From assembly GCA_022457065.1 (NCBI GenBank), contig JAJGBQ010000004.1, forward strand, positions 1,860,001-1,924,000: 64,000 bases of DNA, given 5' to 3'. The stretch is from Curvularia sp. ZM96 (Eukaryota; Ascomycota; Dothideomycetes; Pleosporales; Pleosporaceae). Positions 44,011 through 56,178 of this stretch are shown in pieces. The position numbers and the translations under genes are program-made. Below the pieces are notes generated by a model. That model did no database searches. It was not told where the DNA came from and saw only the letters and a list, made by a program, of their open reading frames with translations. How positions within the stretch are numbered: position 1 is the stretch's first letter; each line of letters starts with the position of its first letter.

Positions 44011-44106
44011 GGAGTCGTGCCAGAGTGGTTAATGGGTTAGACTTGAATTCCTCATTCATGTCATCTAATGGCTTCGGCCTCGCAAGTTCGAATCTTGTCG
44101 GCTCCG
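44011..44106 (+). tRNA. tRNA-Ser (anticodon TGA) with 15-nt intron
   Basis: Acceptor GGAGTCG pairs with CGGCTCC (one G-U), discriminator G. The D arm CCAGAGTGGTTAATGG is typical of Ser tRNAs. The anticodon stem TTAGA/TCTAA has loop CTTGAA..A and anticodon TGA at 44044-44046. The intron 44048-44062 follows the base 3' of the anticodon. A long variable arm (TGGCTTCGGCC) makes it class II, and the T arm is CAAG-TTCGAAT-CTTG. A T6 run follows at once, the pol III terminator. It decodes UCA and, by wobble, other UCN codons. Confidence 0.9.
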
Positions 44107-44180
44107 AATTTTTTGAAATATTTTCCATGCCTTTTCTTTTTGTCAAAATTTAATCTCCCAAGATGTGAGCTGAGTTGGAA

Positions 44181-44216
44181 GCAAAAATATATTTTTGCGC
44201 GCTCGCCGCAGCGAGC
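44181..44216. repeat. two adjacent inverted repeats downstream of tRNA-Ser
   Basis: GCAAAAATATATTTTTGC (44181-44198) is a perfect 18-bp palindrome. GCTCGC-CGCA-GCGAGC (44201-44216) is a hairpin with a 4-base loop immediately after it. Seen directly; function unknown. Confidence 0.8.
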
Positions 44217-46003
44217 TGCTTCACTTGAACCACGCGCTCAATAGCAGATGCTCATAAGCCGTGACGAGAATACTCATGAAGTGAAGGTTGGAGTAAGTTT
44301 CTCTAGCAAAAAGAATGTCTTGGATTTGATAGTTGGAACAAAAGCTTGCCGCAGAGGCTCTTCCTTGTACAAGAATGGAGCGCCTGAATTTACTGTAGGA
44401 TAACTCCAACTCATAGATTGTATTGAGCCATTGTTTTGCTTTTCTGATTGGAAGCTACGCGGAACTTTTAGTTATGCTGATAGACACGAGGCTATATAGG
44501 GAATGAAAATGGCGAAAGAACCATAGAAGGTAGAGATATATAGCTAGGAGATAGAGATACAAATACGTGGAGACAATATACATTTCTTGCCTTCAAGCGC
44601 AAAACTCCTACTACGTACAACATTAGTTTCATCGAGCATCCATCTTAACATCATTTCGGGCTGCTTAGTGAGTGTATCCTCACTGTCTTTGTGACCCGAA
44701 GCCGGCAGCCTTGAGGGCTTGGAAACTTCGTCATCGGGATCTCCTGCAGGGCCACGTAGCAGCAGGTAGTAGGAGCTAGGGATAGACCATTCTCAGGCCC
44801 AAGCCGAGGTCATCGGCATTTGAAAATCCCATTGATGTGGAGAAAGATCATGGTGTTCCACTTTAGAGTGTCCTTGGCAGTAGAGGACTTTATGGATGAG
44901 CATTATTTAGTGTGTGTGCCAGTCAAGGGCATACGGAGTATAGTCTCCAGCAACATGCTGTGGTTCACCGGCCATTACTCATTATTTATAAAATCCGACA
45001 AGAGCATTGGATATGCTAGCTTTGTATGGTTGACATGTACTATGTATGTATCTCTACTTGCATGAATACATGCGGTTCAATTGCTTTGCGACAGCCATGT
45101 CCTACGCCGCGACCCACCTTGCGGCGAAATTTGCCTTCCCCACCCGTTAGAGCTTAGCGTAAATCTTGGCATATGCCTATCGCGACCACAGCAGGCAATT
45201 CCCGCCGAGACCTCCACTTTGGCCGGCAGCATTTCCCCCAAGGCGATTAATTAGACAAGAACCGCAAACTACTGGGCAAGCGCACAGTGCGGAACGAGGC
45301 GAGCCTAATCCTGGAGATCTGGGGTAGTGCTGAGGCGTTTGAGCGCGTCATCTGGGGTTGTGGGCACTTCTAACCGTCATTAGGGTCCTCTGGACATGCG
45401 GAAACAAGCATATGAAGGGTGCTATAGCGTTATGCGGCACGACAAATCGAGCAAAGTCTTTCAATAGAAGAATCCAGTGGTCAATGCTACGCGGGCCCCG
45501 AGCAAGTCAAGATATCAAGTTTACTATCGCACGTTTGATATTGTTTTCGTGATCCAAGGCATCGTAGATCGGCCAGTCTCGGACCCAGGGTCCACAGAAA
45601 CTTCCAGCGAGCCTCTAAATGCACGTCCAATGCTGCGTCAACACGGTGACCCCCGCTCCATGCACACGGAGGACAGCGAGTAAGACATGCAACAAGACCA
45701 TAGAACGCGGCCTTCGACCACTCAGGAGCGCGTGGATACCGAAGCTTCCAGTTGCCGTTTTTCTTCGAGATCGCCGCAACCAGGCCACCGCCGAATGCCT
45801 CTGCAGCAGAACTGATAGGCCTGGCACTAGCGTTGACAGCCAGCTGCCGTGGATCCACCTGGAAAGATCTAACACGAGATCAAGCGAAATATCGGACGTA
45901 CATAAACTGACCGACTTCTTCCCTTCCACCGTTTTTCTTGGTCGAGGCATCGTTATCCACGGGCGAGATCCACGCAACACCAGAAACGCCATTGAACATC
46001 AAA

Positions 46004-47886
46004 ATGGGTGAGGACAACTCGGTCAAAAGTGTCCCACAAGAACAACAAGAGACGATGGTCTCTTATGCCATCAAAAATGGACCGATAGCCAGAGAGCCGT
46101 ATGGACCAGCAGGTACGCATCTGCGTTCTGTTCATCGTGAACTGAATAATAACTGACTCCCTTTAGGTTTCCGCGGTCTCTTCACTAACCCGTATGTCGC
46201 CATGTGTGCAGCCTTTGCGACCATCGGAGGTCTACTCTTTGGATATGACCAGGGTGTCATCTCGGTGACCCTTGTCATGGACCAGTTTCTCGGTCGCTTC
46301 CCTCGTGTTTCGGACGATGCTCCAGGCGCTGGATTCTGGAAGGGATTAATGACCGCTATGCTTGAGCTTGGTGCACTTATCGGCGCTTTGTTCGCGGGAT
46401 GGATTGCAGACAAACTTTCTAGGAAATTCTCCATTGTCGTCGCAGTCATTGTTTTTACGATTGGAAGCATTTTACAGACCGCCGCCATGGGCTATGCTAT
46501 GCTCACCGTAGGACGTTTGATTGGAGGAATGGGTATCGGAGCGTAAGTTAGAAATCTGCCGCGCTATGGTGCTTTTCCCCCAAGACAAATTCTAACCGAT
46601 TATAGGCTTGCAACGATTGCCCCACTCTACATCTCAGAAATCGCGCCTCCAGAGATCCGTGGTGCCCTGCTCGTTTTGCAGGAGTTTAGCATCGTCCTTG
46701 GTATCGTAGTCGCCTTCTGGACAACATACGGCACACGATACATGGCTGGAGAATGGGCATGGCGCCTTCCTTTCCTCATCCAAATGATCCCAGGTCTTAT
46801 CTTGGGCGTTGGCATCGTTTTCCTTCCATTTTCTCCTCGCTGGCTAGCTAGCAAAGGTCGTGACGACGAGGCTCTCCACGTTCTCGGAAAGCTCCGTAAA
46901 CTCCCCACCGATGATGCTCGTGTCTTCCAAGAATGGTGTGAGATTCGTGCTGAAGTTGCTTTCAACCACGAAGTTAGTGCAGAGAGACACCCCGATCTAC
47001 AAGGAGATACTCGTATGGATGAACTCAAACTCGAGATCCAGTCGTGGCTCGACTGCTTCCGACACGGATGCTGGAAGCGAACCGTTGTTGGTGTTGGCAT
47101 CATGTTCTTCCAGCAATTTGTTGGTATGTATAGCAATGTATTCTACATAGAACGTAACTAACAGATTCTCAGGTATCAACGCGCTCATTTACTATTCACC
47201 CTCTCTCTTCAAAACTCTAGGCCAAGACTACGAGATGCAGCTTCTTCTCTCTGGCATCATCAATTGCACACAGCTTGTCGGTGTTGCTACAAGTCTATGG
47301 ACCATGGATCGCTTTGGACGTCGATCTCTGCTCCTCAGCGGTGCCGCGCTCATGTTCATATGCCATCTCATCATTGCGGTCTTGGTAGGAAAGTTTGGCG
47401 GCCGATGGGCTGATTACTCAGCTGAAGGCTGGGTTGCTGTCGCCTTCCTCTTCTTCTACATGTTCAGTTTTGGTGCTACATGGGGTCCAGTCCCATGGGC
47501 TATGCCGTCAGAAATCTTCCCTTCCTCATTGCGTGCAAAGGGTGTTGCCTTGTCAACATGTTCCAACTGGTTCAACAACTTTGTCATTGTAAGTCATAGC
47601 GTATTTCACAACAAGAGTCAAAGACTAATTCGTACTTCAGGGTCTTATTACTCCGCCATTGGTCCAAAACACCGGTTACGGCGCCTATACCTTCTTTGCT
47701 GTCTTCTGCCTCCTCGCTTTCGTCTTCACGTTCTTCATCATCCCTGAAACTTCTGGTAAGACACTTGAGGAGATGGACCAGGTGTTCAAAGATGTCAGCA
47801 GTGAGGCGGAAGAGCAGCAAAAAGCGCGTATTATGCACGAAATAGTCGAGGGGGCGAATCGCAATACAATTGCTGCGAATCCTTGA
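46004..47886 (+). CDS. MFS sugar/polyol transporter
   Basis: Exons 46004-46112, 46167-46542, 46606-47123, 47173-47588 and 47641-47886 give 554 residues with about 12 membrane helices. Sugar-porter signatures: GGLLFGYDQGVIS in helix 1, GWIADKLSRK between helices 2 and 3, GRLIGGMGIGALATIAPLYISE, PPEIRGALLVLQEF, FLPFSPRWLASKGR, FFQQFVGINALIYYSPSLF, DRFGRRSLLLSG and PETSGKTLEEMDQVF. It belongs to the proton-linked sugar/quinate/polyol transporters of the plasma membrane; the exact substrate cannot be told. It is followed by a Zn2Cys6 regulator gene on the opposite strand, a common arrangement for inducible uptake genes, but co-regulation is inference. Confidence 0.92.
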
Positions 47887-48798
47887 GCGCATGTGTAATT
47901 TTGAGTTAGTCAGTCTAGACATGCTAGTAATGTTAATCCTAGATTTTGGAAACACCCGTTGCGGAACTCCTCGAATATTTCGTGATGCAACCAGGATTAC
48001 CGCGATTCATGTCGTAGTAGCGATGACGTTACAAGAAGGATTTTTACTAGTTAACATGCTGCTGACACAAATTTCAGGTCGAAGCTGAGTACCATCCATT
48101 CCATCGCCACAAGCATATGGTTGCGTTTCCAGTAATCAGGGCGTCTTCGGCCTAGTTGGCCGGCACCTGTTACGTAGTTCACCTCCCACAATAGTCCACA
48201 CACATGAACAAAGATGGGCCCTGGATTTCTTTCGATTTACGTTCTCAGGTTTATTTCGTCTCGGAGGGTTGTGCCGGAACCAGACATGCGGTATACGAAA
48301 ACAATGTTTCAATAGGTGTAGCGTTCATCTATCCTAGCCCTTGGTGTGCGACAGGCGTCTGTGATATGATTGGCGCATACTAGCGTCCGGGACTGTTACC
48401 CGAAAGCACTTCGTGTAGGGGTAGCTGTATTGCAAATGATTTAGAAAATCGAAAGTCGTTGGGCGTTGTGGCAAATGACATCATTAGAGGAGGTAAGCTT
48501 CTTGCTTGGTTCAATTGGAACGGGTAGACTTGAGTGGCGTAAATTCATTGATGTAGTGGAGGAAAAGCACGTAATCGGAGATGTGTGGTACGATGATTAA
48601 TTTGACGGCTGAAGCATTGCGCAGCTCCTCCACGCATTGGCTAACGACCTACACCTACTCCTAAATTCTCTGAGATCGAGGGGCGCAGTCAGTATCCGGT
48701 GGCAATTCGCAAACTGTCGGCTGAGAATGGCTGCTATGCTAGGAAATCAGTCAACCTCTGTCAAACGGGATGGACACAAACTTGTTGTAGTAATGTTT
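47887..48798. other. convergent spacer between MFS transporter and Zn2Cys6 gene
   Basis: 0.9 kb with both 3' flanks. Weakly A/T-rich, only very short frames, no repeats or RNA genes recognised. Confidence 0.55.
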
Positions 48799-50781
48799 CT
48801 ATTGATGCATTGGGGAAATCGAGGATACACCGGACATCCCCCATTCACCCTTTAATGTATTGATTATCCAGGCAATTGGCCAGACATGATCTCTTTCGAA
48901 ATCAGTCAAAATCTTGATTACTTCATCCCTCTCTTTTTCATTGGAAACAAGTGGTCCCCAGATGAAAATAGTGTGACACACGGTAATAGCTAAGGGTACT
49001 GTTTCTTTGGAGCTTTTGGCAGCTCCGCAGATAGCTCGTGCATGTGATAAAATTTGGTGCTATGGGAGTTAATAGTCGTCCCCGTACTTGGAGGGTGGTC
49101 AACATTACATTGGTCTCGGCAAGATTGTCGACATTCTGAGCAACTGACTCTGAACTCGGTCTATATCGAAGCAGCATGATACAGGCAAAATGGTAAAAGC
49201 AAAATGAAACGGCTGATGGATCAGTCAGAAAAGCGGCCGAGATTCAGACATTGGGAATCTTACCATGCCAGTCGGCTGTAAACCAGATATTAGGGAGTAA
49301 GCCCCCATCATCTGACGGGCCTTCGAAAAGCGGGTTGAAGCCGGCTGGTCTGTTCTGCATCCATGTTTGGACAAGGTCCCACAGCTCTTGCCATCGTTGC
49401 GTCCTATACGGTGGATCGCCATATGTCTCACTCCCATAGCAGAAATTTACAACGCACGCAAGATTCCATGCCATCTGGTTGGACCAAGCCGTCTCCAATC
49501 TCAGTCGAGCCAGTGGATGCGCATCTCGCATTGTATCGGGTTTCGGGTGCAGCTGTAGGGAGAAATCGATGTCGGGGGGCTGTTGGTTAATAGTGGCCTT
49601 GTGAATGCACTGTCGTACATAGACCCAGAAGGCAGCTTCTCGCAGAGTAGGCGCCGAAGGATCTACAAAGTGATAGCCTTGTGATGAACGGATAATTGCC
49701 GAGCAACCGGCCAAATGCTGTTCGTCATCTGAACCCATGATTGATGGGACTAGAGAAGAGATTAGAAAGGACATAGTACACAACAATCACCTTCAGACAT
49801 ACCGCTGAGCTGTTCGTAAAAGTGTAGTATGACAATGGCGCACAAAAGGGTTTCGTCATGACTTGCGTTCTCCTCATTCAGCCGCAATATCAGCAGAGAG
49901 ATGCAACGCTGATAAGCTGCATCCGCTATGGCATTATGCCTGGAATGGCGTGCAGCAAGTGCAATAACAGCATGGCGGACCACTGAGCAAAATGCGACTT
50001 TTTCTGGTACTCCAAGTGTAAACTGATTGGTTGCGTCTGTGCAGTCAAGCCAGCGTCCAATATGCTCCGAATAGTGGTGTACCAACACAGCCTCTTCGTG
50101 GGTCAGAGGGACGTATTCTGAGGCATGGCCCGCCATACCCGTAGGGGGTTGGTTCAAGGAGCTGTCCTGGTCCAGGAAAGGCGCCATAGACACCTCACCT
50201 CTTGTGTTTTTCGCTTTCGGGTCATAGTATGTTGAGCCTGGAAACAATGGGGTCGCTGTGCTGGGGAAGGAGCCGTCCAACATTCTGTCGGTCTGATTGT
50301 TTTTCCGGATGTTTCTGTGTGAAGTGGGCTGACTGCGACTTCCCTCGCCGACACCGCTTGCAAAATCCATCTCTTCGTCTTCATTGTCCCCGTCGTCCCC
50401 GTCGATGCTTTCCATATTGTCTCTGGCCTCATTTTCGTCATCTGTACCACCTGTGGCAGACTTGCTGGATGAGGGAACACTAGGCCGGTAGTCCTTGAAC
50501 TTTGTGTGTGGTTCTTCCCACTGACAGGATCGGTTTTTCTTGCTGCAGGCTTTACATATTGGTTTAGTTTCATCGCCTGAACCCTGTGTCAGTACGGATG
50601 AGTACTCAGGTAGCCCACTTACACTTGACACGACGTGCTCGACAGGTAAGACTTTGGACACATCAGCATCCATTCACTACAACAACGGTCGATTTGACTG
50701 ACCAGCCACTCCTGGAACGGTATTTACTAGATCAGATCAGCGGTTGTCGCATACACAAGCCTGGGCTAGGCCTTACCCCAT
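48799..50781 (-). CDS. Zn2Cys6 fungal-specific transcription factor
   Basis: Seven exons: 50781-50777, 50726-50703, 50651-50623, 50576-49803, 49749-49264, 49212-49109 and 49059-48799; 560 residues, phases consistent throughout. The zinc cluster reads RSRSGCLTCRARRVKC then DETKPICKACSKKNRSC, with all six cysteines (Cx2C, Cx6C, CxxC, Cx6C spacing), but it is split over exons 2-4. A Ser/Asp/Glu-rich linker (MESIDGDDGDNEDEEMDF) separates it from the fungal transcription-factor regulatory domain (about 190-555), with HYSEHIGRWLDCTDATNQF, HDETLLCAIVILHFYEQLS, HLAGCSAIIRSSQG, FCFYHFACIMLLRYRP and PLAITVCHTIFIWGPL. The 5-nt first exon (ATGGG) is the weakest part. The neighbouring MFS transporter is a candidate target. 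Confidence 0.85.
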
Positions 50782-53750
50782 ACGTGGATACTAGAAGCTA
50801 CTGATCGGGTCGTGGTGTACCTGCCACACCGTCAGCGGGGTCCATGGTTCCGCTCGTCTCAAGTCAGATTTCCACAGCCCTAATGTCTATGAGTCTGTGA
50901 GACGATGGATTGCGGGGCTCCCTACCGGGATTGCGTAATATTGCTGTCTGGTGGCTGACTATCCGCTTCATCGATTTTGCCCAAAAGGTCCCCAAAGGAT
51001 TAACATTGGAAGCAGCCTGTGGGCGATTTTCGGACAACAGACAGGGGCGCTTAGACGTGGCTCGTAAGTTCCCAAAAGAGGTATCTCCTAAGACCTAACA
51101 GTAGTGTCGAAACGAGATTGTCACCCGTCAAGTGTGGCTTTGATTGTATTAGTCATTCATTGAATAAAATGCATTGCCGACTAACTTGTTGCAAAGGAAG
51201 CCGCGGAAGCAGTCGTTCGATACACGGCACACCAGGCAGTCCCGCGGATCACGGACAAGTCGCAAATGCCTTTGTTTTGAGTCAGGGTTTCAGCGGATAT
51301 ATGTTCCGAGCAGCACTTACGGAGTTCTGATATATAGCTTCAGAGTTACTGTAACAGTCAGCTACAGACCATTGTCAATACCGGTATTCACGCGCTTGTG
51401 CTGTTGATCCTTGCTTGCTACGGCCCAAATGCCCGCAACCAGTCACAGCAGCTAGAGGACTACAAGCTCACCCACTACTCACTTCAATCTAAGTATTCAT
51501 AAATTTTCCTCATTACGCGGACTAGGCAGGTTTGGGGCCTTTGAAAGGAAAACGCGTGCGCTAAAAGGTCTAAAACTGAAGTCCTGCCTTGTTGTCGGCG
51601 AAATCGCTGACACCGCCAAAATCCTCCTAGTCCCAATCGACTGATTCGTATCGAGAAATAGTTTCTAGAGAATTCGATCCTGCCGATGAAATCATCATAA
51701 CGGGGAGCTGACATCTGATATTTTTTGTTCGTTCAGGAGCTATACTTGCACATATCTATAACAGATAAGGCAGAGCGGTGGGTATTTGTAGGGCGATATC
51801 GACTTCTTTGTCTTGGTGGCTTCGCTAAAAGGGACCCAGATGATGCCCAAACTTCGTTCGAGTGGAGGACCCAGTTGATCCGCACCCTGGCCACCAATTC
51901 ATCGTTGTTGCGCATCTGCTGCCTACGTATCAGCACACTACACTCATCCATAGTCAATTATACTCTCCTAACGCGAGATTTATTCCTGCTTGCAATATCC
52001 TAGTCCTTCCGTTCGTTGCCATGACTGCCGACAGCTGCGAATGCCAAAAAGCAGCTTGACAAGATGTGGGGTCGGGTAGAGATGGTGACGAGGGAACCAC
52101 AGCGCCGATGCTAGAGGCTGTCGTGCAGCTTACGATGAGAATGAATTTGCTTGCTTTGCGGTTTCTAAACGCGAAGAGCGTATTCAGATGTATTAGAGCA
52201 TTCATGGGTGAAACACCGGTTACATCTGGATTGTTCTAGATAGTTGTTATCCCTTTATTATCCCACAGGCCCGATTAAAAAGTTTTGGTCCAGATTCAGG
52301 TCAATACCTCGTCATACGCTTGGCGAACCTGGAGGGTGAAAATTCGATAGATCGACTGCGGTCAGCAAGGAATGCCAAGATTCCTGACCAGAAAGGTTTG
52401 CCTGAGCAAACACTATAATCCCTCATACAGGAAATGTGCCAAGATCCAGAATAGTCTCTAAGAGGCGTTGACATGACTAGTGCTAGATGCGCATGAGTTT
52501 GCCAATCCCTTACCAGTCTAGCATGCCCGGAGAAGAGTTTCTTTTTTTTGTACATCAACACGCGATGTGGTCGACTTGTGTGCCCTCAGTGTTCAGAAGC
52601 TGCTTCGAGTTTCCCGTTCGATTGAATTCTATCCCTACTTCACACCAAGCTCTTCCCAGCCGCATATAGTCCATTTCGATCTCGAAAATACAGCCACGAG
52701 GAATTTCTACTATAATTCAGCGACGATGAGGCGCCTTGAGTGTTGAGACTCCGAGATTTTGGGGTGTCGGCTTTATCTATTCTATGCACCCAAAACAAGC
52801 TATGCATCAGCAGCGATGAGGTGATGGTATAGTAGCGCAAACAAAAAATCTTCAAATACGTTCGAGTGCTCTATCTTGTTGCACTTGTTCTGCGAAAGAC
52901 TGCTGACATCGTTCTTGTTCGAAAGTTGGGTTGAACCGTCGCATCTTTCACGCTGAAAGCACATGTTTGGTTTGAATGTGGTTGGAACTGACGTCAAAAG
53001 CAACGAAGCTAGCTTTTTTGAGCACGGCTTACTGGATTCGGCATTGCATAAGAGAGTCATCATACTTCGCTGCTGTTGATGCTTCGAGACATCAGGACTT
53101 TCTCACTTCTGACCGAGAAGAATGGACAAAAGCATCTATTTAGGGTGTGAGTGAAGAATAAGGGGTTAAGAGACAATGTCTAGGGATTTAGAATACGCCG
53201 CAACAGCTCCCTGAAGGCTCATGCAATGTCGTCAACGGTACGAAAGTAATACTGCGGAAAATTTCAGACTGGTTTCGACATTACCCGCATGTGGCTTGTG
53301 GCTTGTGGGTAGAAATGATGCTCATGCGGTGTCGCGACTCGGTCGGCGGCAAGAAAATTGCTCCAATAGGTATGGCTAACTTCGAAAGCTAAAACGTAAA
53401 CTAGACGTCGAAGGACAAATGCAGGTTATGATGGCAGGTGAGGCTAGACTTCCAACACAAGGATTTGCACCAGTTGAATGGCCAAAGGCGTGTAACTTTC
53501 TCCATGTGACAGTCGAATTCAAGAGATAAAAAATAAAATTGCAGGCTATGAAAATACGTGTATTGGGTTGCTGCTAAACGAATCTTCCGCCATATACACG
53601 GGGTACGCCTGATGCCAGTCCGACCGCCAGTGGCTCTTTATATACACATAAACATAATACACAAGAAATGGATGCATTTCTTGATTGATTTCGTCTTCCA
53701 ATCCTGACAGATTTTCGATTCTTCCAAGTCATGATATACGACTGTACAGT
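50782..53750. other. 3-kb gene-poor stretch upstream of the Zn2Cys6 gene
   Basis: Holds the regulator's promoter and, at its right end, the 3' flank of the mL49 gene. Small frames (all under 95 codons) occur on both strands with no motif. Composition is mixed and no terminal repeats are visible, so an old degenerate element is possible but not shown. Confidence 0.5.
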
Positions 53751-54500
53751 CTAGAACCCTCTCGCCTTCAAGAAATCGGCGATTTCGGTCGTGTGATGAC
53801 CTTTGACAATGACATGGCGTGTCAGACTGTTGATTGTAACATCCTCATTTTTTTTGTTCAGGAAAACCCTCAGCTCGTCCCTCAAGGCGGACAAGTCACC
53901 AGTGATTTTGCGAATGGACGTTAGATGTAGATTGCCGCCGCGCTTGTAGTCTGTATAGATTGGCAGGTTCTTGCTTGCTGATCTTGAGACGTAGTACTTG
54001 GGCGGCGGGAGAGATATCTGGGGTGCTTGTGGTGTCTTGGGTTTCTTGGAAGACTTTTGCTTGAGTGCTGATGTGGTGTTGGCTACGTTTGCCGGGGCGG
54101 CGGCGGATGTGGGTGCGACATCGTCGGTCTTTGAGGGACTTGCTGGCTTGTTGTCGGCGCGCGGATGCTTGGAGGGGAGGACCGGCTTGCGCTCTGGGGG
54201 CTGGGCGCTGTCGCCTTCGGTTAGGGACTCTGCTGCTGCGAGGTCGGCGGCGCGCTGAGGTGATGATGGGTGCCGGGAGGAGGCGTTTGGCGGAAGTGAA
54301 GGTTGAGCAATGGGCTCAGCACTCGGCGGAGGCTCTATTCACAGTCAGTCGCCATGCATTTCGTATGCAGAGAATGCGTAGAACTGACGCTCAGCCTGCC
54401 ATTTGCTTGCGGTGGAGAAGCGCAAGTACTGTCGGGATGCGACTGTTCGTGGGGCAGCCAGTGGCCTCAGCAGAGGGGCGAAAGACTGCAGGCGAGGCAT
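53751..54500 (-). CDS. IMG2: mitochondrial large ribosomal subunit protein mL49 (IMG2)
   Basis: Exons 54500-54389 and 54334-53751 (54-bp intron, donor GTCAGT, branch-like CTGAC) give 231 residues. The N-terminus MPRLQSFAPLLRPLAAPRTV is a mitochondrial presequence. A Pro/Ser/Ala/Lys-rich linker of about 100 residues follows. The last 85 residues are the mL49/Img2 domain, with YYVSRSASKNLPIYTDYKRG, GNLHLTSIRKITGDLSALRD, VFLNKKNEDVTINSLTRHVI and KGHHTTEIADFLKARGF. Img2 is a structural protein of the mitoribosome large subunit. It shares a 250-bp divergent promoter with eIF3e. Confidence 0.92.
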
Positions 54501-54750
54501 TGCGCTGTATCAGAAGCCAAACCTTTTCCGCAGAAGCAGAACGACCAGAACAGAGGATATGCAGCCGGGATAATGACGGTGCGGGCGCCTGGCATGAATT
54601 GCGGCTCAACACCACAAGTTTAGCGTACAGGGGTCCTCGCTTGCGCACAGTCGTTTTTCATCCCCCAAACCCCACCACCGCCGCCGACATAACGAATTTC
54701 GCGACCTCACCCACACCCCGCCGCCCACCACACTGCGACAACCACCCACC

Positions 54751-56178
54751 ATGGCGGACTCAGCGGCATCCGGCGCCAACGTCGCCGAACAATACTCGCT
54801 TCTCCCCAAGCTTATGCCCAACCTCGACCGCCACCTCATCTACCCGCTCCTCAACTTCTCCAGCGATGAGGAGGCCGAGCAGACGGTTGAGCAGAAGAAG
54901 CTCCTGCTCGAGCTGCTCAAGCCCACAAACATGACCGATTTCGTCGGCCAGCTGCACCAGGAGGTCCACGGCCTTTCCGACATGTCGGACGAGTACAAGA
55001 AGAAGCGCGAGGAGGTCCTGCAGAAGCGCGACCAGCTCGAGGAGGCCACCAGCAAGATCAGCGGCCTTTTGGACGACGAGAATGTTGTCACAAATCTGCG
55101 CAGCGACAAGCAGCAAAACTTGGCCTACCTGAAGGAGAGCCACGGTGTCGAGATGGAAATGGTCAACCAGCTGTTGGAGTTTGGTCAGTTCCAGTACTCG
55201 TGCGGTGTATACCCTCATGCTGCTGAGCTGCTCTACCGCTTCAGGGTTCTGGTAGGTCTTTTGTGCAACGCTAATCACTCTGCGTCACGGTTTGCTAACC
55301 CTGTTCCTCTTGCAGACTACCGACGGCGACAAGGAGCGCGAAGCCACCTGGGGTAAGCTCGCTTGCGAAATCCTGTCCGTCAACTGGGACTCAGCCATGG
55401 AGGAGATCAACAAGCTCAAGGAGATTATCGACACACGCCTCTTCAACAACCCCCTCGCACAACTACAGCACCGCACTTGGTTGATCCACTGGTCGCTCTT
55501 CCCTCTCTTCAACCACGAGACCTCGCGCGAGACCCTCACCGACATGTTCTTCTCCCCGGCCTACATCAACACTATCCAGACAAACTGCCCTTGGATCCTG
55601 CGCTACCTCGCTGCCGCCGTCATCACCGGCCGCAACCGCGGCAGGAACTCGAACCAATACCAGAAGCAACTCAAAGACCTCATCAGAATCGTACGCCAAG
55701 AGGGCTACGAGTACAGCGATCCTGTCACCGACTTCATCAAGGCCCTGTACATCGACTTTGACTTTGAAGAGGCACAAAAGAAGCTCAGCGAGACCGAGGA
55801 GATTCTTAAGAACGATTTCTTCCTGCTGGGTGCGGCAGACCAGTTTGTGGACGCAGCCAGGCATCTCATCTCTGAGAGCTACTGCAAGATTCACCAGAGG
55901 ATCGACATCAAGTGAGTTTTTGGCAATTCCTTTTACAACCAAGTCTTTTACTAACTCTTCGCAGGGATCTTTCAACTCGTCTCGGTCTCTCCCAGGACGA
56001 GGGTGAAAAGTGGATCGTCAACCTCATCCGTGATACTCGTGTAGACGCAAAGATTGACTACCAAGCCGGCACAGTTGTCATGAACCACCCTCCACAATCC
56101 GTCTACCAGCAAGTCATTGAGCGAACAAAGGGCGGTTTCTTCAGGACTCAAGTCCTGAGCGCTGCTGTTGCGAAATGA
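54751..56178 (+). CDS. INT6: translation initiation factor eIF3 subunit E (INT6)
   Basis: Exons 54751-55251, 55316-55911 and 55965-56178 give 436 residues, normal for eIF3e. It begins with the helical N-terminal domain (LLPKLMPNLDRHLIYPLLNF, FVGQLHQEVHGL), then a TPR-like region. A C-terminal PCI domain (about 230-405) has LQHRTWLIHWSLFPLFNHE, FFSPAYINTIQTNCPWILRY, RLGLSQDEGEKWIVNLIRDT and GTVVMNHPPQSVYQQVIE. eIF3e is a subunit of the eIF3 complex that loads mRNA onto the 40S ribosome. Start context ACCATGG is ideal. Confidence 0.96.

Larger units (their letters stand above)
43864..46003. other. 2.1-kb gene-poor stretch around the tRNA-Ser gene
   Basis: Apart from the tRNA, it contains two palindromes close behind the tRNA (44181-44216), some A/T-rich DNA (44400-44640) and the promoter of the MFS transporter. 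A minus-strand frame at 44547-44792 stays open for 82 codons without ATG. Another at 45487-45858 shows protein-like composition but no recognisable family. I call no gene. Confidence 0.5.

Noticed and set aside
45487..45992. Overlapping minus-strand frames upstream of the MFS transporter, one starting MPRPRKTVEGKKS
   Set aside because: The candidate GTACGT/CAG intron joins them out of frame and leads to an early stop; no family resemblance.
48181..48200. CTCCCACAAT resembling a MITE terminus
   Set aside because: Matches only about nine bases, has no opposite inverted end and no duplication.
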